Source of the DNA: JANNVK01 sp031430435
GTDB taxonomy: Bacteria; Acidobacteriota; Blastocatellia; Pyrinomonadales; Pyrinomonadaceae
NCBI GenBank assembly: GCA_031430435.1
Contig: JANPBM010000037.1
Location: 23,794 to 87,793, forward strand
Length of the DNA: 64,000 nt
Direction: 5' to 3'
The notes beneath the pieces were generated by a model. It was not told the origin of the DNA, ran no database searches, and worked only from the letters and a program-made list of their open reading frames with translations. Shown in pieces: positions 53,105 to 60,061 of this stretch (within the stretch, counting starts at the first letter, position 1; every line of letters starts with the position of its first letter). The translations under genes were made by a program, and so were the position numbers.

Positions 53105-55510
53105 CTACGCCTTTTCCAATTTGGCGAACCGTTCAATCAATTTTTTCTGCCCGAAGGCGGGAAAACTGATGAGCAGTTTCGCGTCGTCGCCGTTGCCTTC
53201 ACGCCGAAGCACCAAACCTTTGCCGTATTTTTCGTGTCTGATGTAATCGCCCGGAACAAATTTGGCGTTTGATACAGGTTTATTTGCCGAAGATTGCGAA
53301 GAAGAACCTGCGGATTTCAGACGGTCAAATGCCGTTGGTTTCGAGATTGTCGGCTTCTCTTCTCTCGTCCCTTGTCCCTCGTTACTCGTCCCTTTCTTGA
53401 GCTTAAAAAACTCGGAAATTGCATCTTTCGAATCATAAGTTTTGCCCGTGTAAACATTCTTCGGCTTCTCGAACTGTTTTTCTTCACCGCGAATGATTCT
53501 TGCGGTTTGTTTAGAATCTTGTACTGCGGAACTTTTCGCCATCGAAAGCCACGATGAACTGCGTGAAAAATCCTGCATTAAATCGTGCGGAAGTTCGTTC
53601 AAAAATTGCGAAGGTTGCGACTGCATTTCGTTTCCGTACACGCGGCGACTCATCGCGTGCGAGACGTAAAGCATTTGTTCCGCACGAGTTATGGCGACAT
53701 ACGCAAGCCGGCGTTCTTCTTCAAGTTGTTCGTTGTCGTTCAAACTGCGTGAATGCGGAAAAATTCCGTCTTCCATTCCGACTAAGAAAACAATCGGAAA
53801 CTCTAAACCTTTCGCCGCGTGAACGGTCATCAACGTTACATTCGCCGTGCCGTCATATTTATCTGTATCGGACGACAACGCCGCGTGATCTATAAAATCT
53901 CGCAAGCCGTTTTCCTCTTGCTGATCGTAATCGACCGCCGCGTTGACAAGTTCTTCCAAGTTTTCCAGACGTGCGTTTGCTTCATCGGAATTTTCGTTAC
54001 GGAGCATTGAGGAATAACCTGTATCTTCAATCGCCGCGACCACAACATCTCGAACGGGACGATCGCTCGATAAACTTTCAGAGACTTTCATCGCAAGTTT
54101 TTCAATCAACGCTTTGAAAGATTTTAACGCCAATGTCGCCCGATTTCCGAGCGTGGTTTCGTTCGCGTTATCGGTTAAAATTGCGATTGTTTCCCACAGC
54201 GAAGTTCCGTAATCTCTCGCCTTTAACGCCAATTCATCGAGCGAAGTTTTGCCCAAACCTCTGGTCGGCGTGTTGATAACCCGCATCAACGCAATGTCGT
54301 CGAACGGATTGAGCGAAAGTTTCAGATACGCGATAACGTCTTTAATTTCCGCGCGTTCGTAGAATGAAAAACCGCCGACAATATTGTAATTAAGCCTTGC
54401 CCGACGCAAAGTTTCTTCAAACAGACGCGATTGGGCGTTGGTTCGATACAGAATTGCCACACGAAGATTCGGATTGGAAGCAAGATGCGTCTGAATCTTT
54501 GACGCGACAAACATCGCCTCGCCATTGCCGTCGTATGCTTGAAAATATCGAATCATTTCGCCCGCTTGATTGTCGGTCCACAGCGTTTTTTCCTTACGAT
54601 TCAAGTTATGTTTGATAACGGAATCTGCCGCGTCCAAAATAGTCTGCGTCGAACGATAATTTTGTTCGAGCAAGATAGTTTTCGCGTTCGGAAAGTGCTT
54701 TTCAAAATCAAGAATGTTACGAATATCAGCTTGCCGAAACGCATAAATGCTCTGTGCATCATCGCCAACGACGCAAACATTCGTCTGTTTTTCGGTCAGA
54801 TATTTAATCAACGCGAACTGCAAAGGATTTGTATCTTGGTATTCGTCAATCAAAATATATTTGTAACGATTATTGTATTTCTCGCGGACTTCGGCTGATT
54901 TTCTGAGCAGTTTGACGGTCTTAATCATCAAATCGTCAAAGTCTAACGCGTTTGATTGATTGAGTTTTTCGGCGTAGCGTTTGAAAACCGTGGCGATTGA
55001 ACGATATTTGTCGTCGGTCGCGTTTGAGGCAAACATTTCGGCATCTTCGCCTCGGTTTTTGGCGGCTGAAATTGCGGATAAACACAATCTTGCCGCAAGT
55101 TGTTTCTCGTCCAAACCAATATCTTTAACGCACGATTTTATAACTTTTATTGAATCGTCCGTGTCGTAAATCGTAAAATTTCGGTTGTAGCCTTCGCCCA
55201 AATGTTCGATGTCGGCACGCAATATGCGTACGCACAAGGCGTGAAAGGTTGAAATCAACGGCGATGATTGAAGTTGTTGCCCTTGCAGCAGTTTTGTCAC
55301 ACGCTCACGCATTTCGGCGGCGGCTTTATTGGTAAACGTAACGGCGAGAATGTTATACGGCTGAACGCCTTTTTCGGCAATCAGATACGCAATGCGAACC
55401 GTAATCACACGAGTTTTGCCCGAACCCGCGCCTGCCAACACAAGCAACGCGCCTTCAGTTGTTTCAACCGCTTTCCGCTGTTGCGGATTTAACGAAATAA
55501 GACTTTCCAT
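53105..55510 (-). CDS. pcrA: UvrD/PcrA-type ATP-dependent DNA helicase
   Basis: An 801-residue superfamily 1A 3'-5' helicase. Motifs in order: Q motif (LNPQQRKAVE), I GALLVLAGAGSGKTRVIT, Ia FTNKAAAEMRERV, II YILIDEYQDTN, III VVGDDAQSIYAFRQAD, IV QNYRSTQTIL, V VTLMTVHAAKGLEFPIVFLVG, VI EERRLAYVAITRAEQ. The C-terminal segment PGDYIRHEKYGKGLVLR is the PcrA-type Tudor-like RNA-polymerase-binding domain, preceded by a flexible Ser/Lys-rich linker. It acts in nucleotide-excision repair and replication restart. Full length. Confidence 0.97.
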   Translation of the reverse strand: MESLISLNPQQRKAVETTEGALLVLAGAGSGKTRVITVRIAYLIAEKGVQPYNILAVTFTNKAAAEMRERVTKLLQGQQLQSSPLISTFHALCVRILRADIEHLGEGYNRNFTIYDTDDSIKVIKSCVKDIGLDEKQLAARLCLSAISAAKNRGEDAEMFASNATDDKYRSIATVFKRYAEKLNQSNALDFDDLMIKTVKLLRKSAEVREKYNNRYKYILIDEYQDTNPLQFALIKYLTEKQTNVCVVGDDAQSIYAFRQADIRNILDFEKHFPNAKTILLEQNYRSTQTILDAADSVIKHNLNRKEKTLWTDNQAGEMIRYFQAYDGNGEAMFVASKIQTHLASNPNLRVAILYRTNAQSRLFEETLRRARLNYNIVGGFSFYERAEIKDVIAYLKLSLNPFDDIALMRVINTPTRGLGKTSLDELALKARDYGTSLWETIAILTDNANETTLGNRATLALKSFKALIEKLAMKVSESLSSDRPVRDVVVAAIEDTGYSSMLRNENSDEANARLENLEELVNAAVDYDQQEENGLRDFIDHAALSSDTDKYDGTANVTLMTVHAAKGLEFPIVFLVGMEDGIFPHSRSLNDNEQLEEERRLAYVAITRAEQMLYVSHAMSRRVYGNEMQSQPSQFLNELPHDLMQDFSRSSSWLSMAKSSAVQDSKQTARIIRGEEKQFEKPKNVYTGKTYDSKDAISEFFKLKKGTSNEGQGTREEKPTISKPTAFDRLKSAGSSSQSSANKPVSNAKFVPGDYIRHEKYGKGLVLRREGNGDDAKLLISFPAFGQKKLIERFAKLEKA

Positions 55511-55543
55511 AAAAATAATTATTACAAATTTTTCGTGTTTAGA

Positions 55544-56022
55544 TATGAATTGCCACTCAGCTTCAGCCGGCGGGAAAATAATTGATAAAGGTTCAAGGCT
55601 TGAGCCGAAATTATTAACTGATGTTACGCAAAACTAATTCTTAAGGTCGCTGAAAGCGACAAACATAATAGCGTAGGGTAAAGCGAATGCAATGAGCGAC
55701 ACCCTACGAAAGATTGATAATATATTGCGACGCTGAAAGTGTCGAACAAAGCCTAAACAATTAATTGTGCCGTTTGCAGCTCACTTTCAGCGAGCAAACC
55801 GGTTTGATATTTCAACGTAGGGTTTCTCATTGCACCCTACGCTATTAAATTTGTCGCTTTCAGCGACCAAAACTAACTTGCGTAACATCAGTTATTAAAT
55901 TGATTTTATTCCGAATAGCTTTAGCTGAAGCAATTAAGGAATGATTATTTTGTATATTCGGCTCAAGCCCGAATGTTATTGATAACCGCAAACCACCGGC
56001 TAAAGCCAAGTGGCAATTCATA
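55544..56022. repeat. Outer palindromic MITE-like element, interrupted by a second one
   Basis: TATGAATTGCCACT (55544-55557) pairs with AGTGGCAATTCATA (56009-56022). Inside it, TTCAGCCGG near 55562 pairs with CCGGCTAAAG near 55996, and AAGGCTTGAGCCGAA near 55596 pairs with TTCGGCTCAAGCC near 55963. The two arms are separated by a different element (55615-55894). Without the inner element the outer unit would be about 200 bp. Confidence 0.75.
55615..55894. repeat. Inner palindromic MITE-like element
   Basis: About 280 bp with long terminal inverted repeats: TAACTGATGTTACGCAA at 55615-55631 and TTGCGTAACATCAGTTA at 55878-55894 match perfectly. The complementarity continues inward through GGTCGCTGAAAGCGACAAA / TTTGTCGCTTTCAGCGACC and AATAGCGTAGGGT / ACCCTACGCTATT. 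The ends carry extra local palindromes (GTCGCTTTCAGCGAC). It has no gene. Confidence 0.88.
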
Positions 56023-56092
56023 AGAATCAAAAACACAAATCACGAATTGATAATGTTAAATCGTACGGCGTTAAGAATCAAAGAGAGTTTTT

Positions 56093-56260
56093 AAATGGAA
56101 AGTGGAAAACGGAGAATGGAAAATTAGAGTGCTGCCGGTTTAGGCATATAAATACTTTTTTCTTCTTATGTGTTCGGGCGTAAAATGTGTTTCTAATCAA
56201 AAGGTTTTATCAAACCGGCAACATAATATTTTCCGCTTTCCATTCTCCGTTTTCCATTAA
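56093..56260. repeat. Palindromic repeat with GGAAAACGGAGAATGGAAA arms
   Basis: Left arm GGAAAACGGAGAATGGAAA near 56104-56122 is the inverse complement of TTTCCATTCTCCGTTTTCC near 56238-56256. The stop codon of the isochorismatase gene lies just beyond. A third element stacked in the 55.5-56.3 kb intergenic interval. Confidence 0.8.
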
Positions 56261-56261
56261 T

Positions 56262-56804
56262 TTATTTAATCAGCCGTTGAATTTCCTTAAACTTCGCGTG
56301 TTTCGCGTCGCGCATAATTTCAAACAACGCCATTTCGACGCTTGAATTTATTGCGCCGCTCGCCGTCATCTTTGCCAGTCCGATTTGTTTGTTGTAATGG
56401 TAACGCGAGGTTACGCAGTCTTTTAACAAGTGAACTTCGTAATTATTCGCCAGTAGATCGCAGACGGTTTGATTTACGCAAATGTGAGTTTCCAAACCGC
56501 AGACGACAACTTGTTTGACGTTTAATTTCTCTAACGCTTCGACAAATTTCGGTTCGCCGTAACTTGAAAAGGTAATTTTTTCGATAATTTGAACGGTCTC
56601 GTCGGTAACAGACAAAATTTCGCCGCAAGTTTCACGCAAACCTTGCGGATATTGTTCGGTGATGATAATCGGCACACCCAATATCTGAAAACCTTGCACC
56701 GCGACGGCGATTCGCGCCGCAATTTCATCAAATTCTTTTGTCGCGTTGCGGAATGCTTCCTGCACGTCAACCACGACCAACACACAATTTTTATTCAGTT
56801 TCAT
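56262..56804 (-). CDS. Isochorismatase-family hydrolase
   Basis: A 180-residue cysteine hydrolase: catalytic Asp in VVVDVQEAF near 12, Lys in EKITFSSYG near 87, and Cys in VVVCGLETHICVNQT near 117 (the Cys of HICV). Length suits the family, which includes nicotinamidase, isochorismatase and related hydrolases; the substrate is unknown. Its start overlaps the stop of the tiny membrane-protein gene upstream by 14 bp, so they are translationally coupled. Confidence 0.88.
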   Translation of the reverse strand: MKLNKNCVLVVVDVQEAFRNATKEFDEIAARIAVAVQGFQILGVPIIITEQYPQGLRETCGEILSVTDETVQIIEKITFSSYGEPKFVEALEKLNVKQVVVCGLETHICVNQTVCDLLANNYEVHLLKDCVTSRYHYNKQIGLAKMTASGAINSSVEMALFEIMRDAKHAKFKEIQRLIK

Positions 56805-56964
56805 CGGTAATTTTTTCCTTCTTCGGCTTGGTAAATTTGGCGCGTTCGCCTTTTTCGCGTTTCAGTTGCCGAAAAAATAAATAGACGGCAAAACCGCTTC
56901 CGATTAAGATAATAATCATCATTGCGGTTATAAAATAAATCTCTGCCCAAGCGATATTTGACAT
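56791..56964 (-). CDS. Small single-helix membrane protein
   Basis: ATG at 56964 to TAA at 56791-56793, 57 residues. One membrane helix (IYFITAMMIIILIGSGFAVY, residues 8-27) is followed by FFRQLKREKGERAKFTKPKKEK, a highly basic tail, so the C-terminus is likely cytoplasmic. It overlaps the isochorismatase start by 14 bp. Too small for a family call; it resembles the short basic single-pass proteins commonly found upstream of enzymes. Confidence 0.6.
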   Translation of the reverse strand: MSNIAWAEIYFITAMMIIILIGSGFAVYLFFRQLKREKGERAKFTKPKKEKITDETE

Positions 56965-57017
56965 ACTGAAAGTCTAACTGAAAGATTGCAGAATATAAAA
57001 CCGCCCGAAAAAAAAAT

Positions 57018-57096
57018 AACCGCAGAATTCACAGAGAACACAGAGTGAAAGACAGTATCTGCTTTTCTTCTCTGAGAACTCGGTGAACTCTGTGGC
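57018..57096. repeat. Palindromic intergenic repeat with CACAGAG blocks
   Basis: ACCGCAGAATTCACAGAG at 57018-57035 pairs with CTCGGTGAACTCTGTGG near 57079-57095, with further ACACAGAG / CTCTGAGA blocks inside. Repeats of this AGAGAACACAGAG type recur in many bacterial genomes outside genes. Confidence 0.55.
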
Positions 57097-57116
57097 AAAA
57101 TCAAAATTGATGCAAA

Positions 57117-57145
57117 AATAAAAGGGAAAACCTTTCCCTTTTACC
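57117..57145 (-). terminator. Terminator after the secreted hydrolase gene
   Basis: Stem AAAGGGAAA (57121-57129) with TTTCCCTTT (57133-57141), 3-base loop, flanked by T on the minus strand. It is 16 bp past the stop of the hydrolase at 57161. Confidence 0.7.
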
Positions 57146-57160
57146 TTATTACTTTTTATC

Positions 57161-59092
57161 TTAACGCGAAGCGGTTGAATTCATTGTCGAATTACGCGAA
57201 CCGTCGGTTGTTTGTCCCGGATCGCGCATACTCGTCGTATGACACCAACCTGTTTTGTGTCCCATATTATTGCCGCCCGAAAGTTGTCCGTAAGCTCTTT
57301 CGGTTACGCCGTCTTCGGGATCGCCGAGAAACAAATCGGTTGCCAGACTGCAATAGTCGTAACGCCACCAAACGTCTTCAAAAGATGTGGTGTGATAAAA
57401 AACTTTTGCTCTCGACGAAGTTGAAATACCTGCCAGCCACGTTGCCGCGCCGCTGTATGTCAAATTTGTATTCGCACCGCAACCGGCACCGAAAACACTG
57501 CCGAGCGCCGCTAAATTTCCTGCTAAAGCCGTGCCTTGAAACGGAGTTCCGACCGACTGAATCAAACGGCTTCCGCCCGTTGCATAATCTAATCCGCTCC
57601 AATAATAATTGTAAAGATGAAGCGAAGCCGCACCGCCTTGGCTGTGGGCGACCACGCCGAACGACGGAAGATTGGAACCGAAAGTTCTGATCAAGTTTGC
57701 AAACTGATCGTGTGAACGGTTTTGATTAAAGTCTTGAAACTTAACAAAATTTGTAAAATTGCCGGTGCTTGACCACGCATCGCCCGAACAATAACCGTGA
57801 ACGAGCATCAATTTTCCGCCGACGGCATTTGATGTGTTCAGATTAGCCGGACGTTTTCCTTGACGCATTTCATCGTTGATTGTTCCCGCAAAGTTTTTAG
57901 AAGTCGCGGTCGGATAAACGGTCGGCAGAGCGATTCTTTTGCTTTCGCCTAACACAATCGACGAATCCGCGTCTGTCAGACGAATGTTTCGCAGTTCATA
58001 ATTGCCTTTGACCGCCGAATTTGCCAGCCACCGCGAATCTAACGAGAGCATGACTTTGTTGTTGGCAACGATTGTCATTCCGCCGATCCACGCAACGACT
58101 TCTTCTTGTCCCGCGTTATTTAAACCCCAAATTTCGCCGTGTGTAATTACTTTTTGACCGTTGCCCAAACCGCGCGCGGGCAAATTAAGTTGAAAGCGAA
58201 TATCGTCGATTAAACTTGCTTCGATTTTGCGTCCGATGATGACGCGATTTGCCGCAACTTGAAATAATTCTTCGCTCGTGCGGACAAATTCCGCGCCTTC
58301 GGGCGTAGTTCCGCGAACCGTGATTTCGGCAACGTGTTTGCCTGCCGTTGTCGGCACAAATCCGACGCGAAATGTTCCGTTGCCGGCATCTGTTAAGTTG
58401 ACCGATTGCAATTTGCCGTTCGGCAGAGTAATTTCTGCCGAAGCCTCGCGGATGTTTCCGACCAAAGCATTCGGGCGGTCGATTTCGTTGTTCACATTCT
58501 TATCGAAAAGCGATGTTACCAGTCCGATTTCCGCGCCGACAACGGTTGCGTAAGTATCGACAAACGAATATAAACGATACGGTGTTTCGCTTGAAACAAC
58601 CAAGAAACCGATTGTTTTATTCGACGCGCCCGATTTATTCGCCGTATCGATGCGGATTTTTAACCTGCCGCGTTCGATTGATTTGAATTCAAAGACTTCG
58701 GCGGGAAAATTTTCGTTACCCAAGCCGTAAGTTGTTTCGGAACGGATGATATTCGAGTTTTTTACGCCGCGCAGGTCGGCAAAGTTGTTGTCGTTGTCCG
58801 CAATTTGCAAACGCATTTCTTCGGCGTTTGGCGAAAGCAGCATAACGCGAAAATTCTCGGTATTATCCACGGGAATATCAAAAGTTTGCGAGCCTTTGAC
58901 GGCAATCATCGCGGTTTTGGAACGAGTGCCGAGATTTTCGGGATTCGGCAGTCGCATTTGATTAACTTCGTCGGGCGAACCCGCGAGTTGTTTGAAATCG
59001 TTGGTTGAACCTTTGCGTTGGGCAACAGCCGAGATAGAAATCGCGGTTATGACCGACAAACAAAAGAAAATTCGAGTAAAACTTAGTTGCAT
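57161..59092 (-). CDS. Secreted alpha/beta hydrolase (lipase-like)
   Basis: A 643-residue exported protein: signal peptide (MQLSFTRIFFCLSVITAISISAVA). A roughly 380-residue beta-rich N-terminal region follows (strand-rich, with Ig-like stretches such as ASAEITLPNGKLQSVNLTDAGNGTFRVGF). A C-terminal alpha/beta hydrolase begins with LMLVHGYCSGDAW near 425, has the nucleophile in VVAHSQGGAASLHLY near 488 (GxSxG-like, HSQGG), and a likely acidic partner in the final third; the His is in the GHKTGWCHTTSMR region. Predicted to act on an extracellular or periplasmic ester; substrate unknown. It stands alone and ends at a terminator. Confidence 0.78.
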   Translation of the reverse strand: MQLSFTRIFFCLSVITAISISAVAQRKGSTNDFKQLAGSPDEVNQMRLPNPENLGTRSKTAMIAVKGSQTFDIPVDNTENFRVMLLSPNAEEMRLQIADNDNNFADLRGVKNSNIIRSETTYGLGNENFPAEVFEFKSIERGRLKIRIDTANKSGASNKTIGFLVVSSETPYRLYSFVDTYATVVGAEIGLVTSLFDKNVNNEIDRPNALVGNIREASAEITLPNGKLQSVNLTDAGNGTFRVGFVPTTAGKHVAEITVRGTTPEGAEFVRTSEELFQVAANRVIIGRKIEASLIDDIRFQLNLPARGLGNGQKVITHGEIWGLNNAGQEEVVAWIGGMTIVANNKVMLSLDSRWLANSAVKGNYELRNIRLTDADSSIVLGESKRIALPTVYPTATSKNFAGTINDEMRQGKRPANLNTSNAVGGKLMLVHGYCSGDAWSSTGNFTNFVKFQDFNQNRSHDQFANLIRTFGSNLPSFGVVAHSQGGAASLHLYNYYWSGLDYATGGSRLIQSVGTPFQGTALAGNLAALGSVFGAGCGANTNLTYSGAATWLAGISTSSRAKVFYHTTSFEDVWWRYDYCSLATDLFLGDPEDGVTERAYGQLSGGNNMGHKTGWCHTTSMRDPGQTTDGSRNSTMNSTASR

Positions 59093-59271
59093 TACAGTCT
59101 CCTTGTTCAGATTAATTTAGTAAAACTATTAAGACGTAAAAAAAACTTATTATTTGGGGGAAACGAATTGTATAAAATTGAATTTCAAAGCCATATTAAC
59201 ATCAGACAAGCAAATAACGCAAGGTTTTTATTTTTCATTTTGTAATACCCCGATTAAAAGCCGGAAAAAGC

Positions 59272-59430
59272 GGAACGCAAAGAACGCAAAGGTTTCGCCA
59301 AGTTTCGCAAAGATTTTAAGATTATTTGTGAGGCTTAAAAATCGGTTTTGACCGGTAATCCGCAGGTTTTAGAAAGAAAAGCCGAGTTTAAAGTGTGATT
59401 GATTAAAAAAACTTTACGTTCTTTGCGTTA
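59272..59430. repeat. Palindromic repeat with GCAAAGAACGCAAAG ends
   Basis: ACGCAAAGAACGCAAAG near 59275-59291 pairs with TTTACGTTCTTTGCGT near 59412-59427. It lies in the non-coding stretch upstream of the hydrolase gene. A common style of intergenic bacterial repeat. Confidence 0.5.
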
Positions 59431-59523
59431 CTTTTTTGATTGGTGATTGCTCTTAAACTTTTAGTTGAATCATTGCTTCATTTTGCATATTTCGCCGTCA
59501 ATCGCCGGTTTTGTGTGCCAAGT

Positions 59524-59715
59524 TCCCTTGCGCAACGTCTAATTTGCAAAAACATATGGCGGATCGGCTTGCGCAACGTACAATTTATCTGCGCAGGTTG
59601 CAGATTGTTCTGCGCGGCGTAAAACTACTCTGCGCGGCTGACAATTTACAAAAACACGCCGCAGATCGGCTTGCGCGGCTGATAATTTATCTGCGCAGCG
59701 TACAATTTACCGTTC
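59524..59715. repeat. Degenerate tandem repeat with GCGCNNCGTACAATTTAT-type units
   Basis: Units beginning GCGC(A/G) repeat about every 20 bp: GCGCAACGTCTAATTTGC, GCGCAACGTACAATTTATCT, GCGCAGGTTGCAGATTGTTCT, GCGCGGCGTAAAACTACTCT, GCGCGGCTGACAATTTAC, GCGCGGCTGATAATTTATCT, GCGCAGCGTACAATTTAC. A higher-order copy (AAAACA...GCGGATCGGCTT near 59548 and AAAACA...GCAGATCGGCTT near 59651) repeats after about 100 bp. No reading frame is maintained. Its role is unknown. Confidence 0.6.
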
Positions 59716-59772
59716 AGCCTTCAAATTTCAATTTACAACCCGCAAACAAAGCAAAATAGTTATTTTTTAAGC

Positions 59773-59994
59773 CGAATTCAAGTTTATTTTACTTCAAAAG
59801 AAACACTTCGCTGAAACGAAACTTTCAAACTGAAGTTTGTACTCTGAACTTTACGCTCAGAGTACAAATTTCAATTTGATAACCGTAAGCGAAGCAAAAC
59901 GGTTAATCTCTAAGTTGAATTCAAGTTTATTTGTCCGCAAACTCTTCGCTGAAGCGAAATCGGCAAACTGAAGTTTGGACTCTGAACTTTATAC
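59773..59994. repeat. Left flanking repeat of the MmeI-like gene
   Basis: 59855-59904 is identical over 50 bases to 62811-62860, and the match continues with a few changes for a total of about 130 bp. The unit has imperfect terminal inverted repeats: AGAGTACAAATTTCA near 59859 and the TGAAGTTTG(G/T)ACTCT block near 59970. Just before it, 59773-59853 is a further partial copy of the right half (ATTCAAGTTTATTTTACTTC... TTTGTACTCT). Confidence 0.8.
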
Positions 59995-60061
59995 TTTTAA
60001 CATTGTCGGTAAATTAAAGTATGCTTTACAATTACATCAAATTTTCCTGTAACTCAAAAAT

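Noticed and set aside
59524..59715. GCGC-headed tandem repeat as a CRISPR array
   Set aside because: Units are degenerate, spacers are not unique or of constant length, and no cas gene is in the window.
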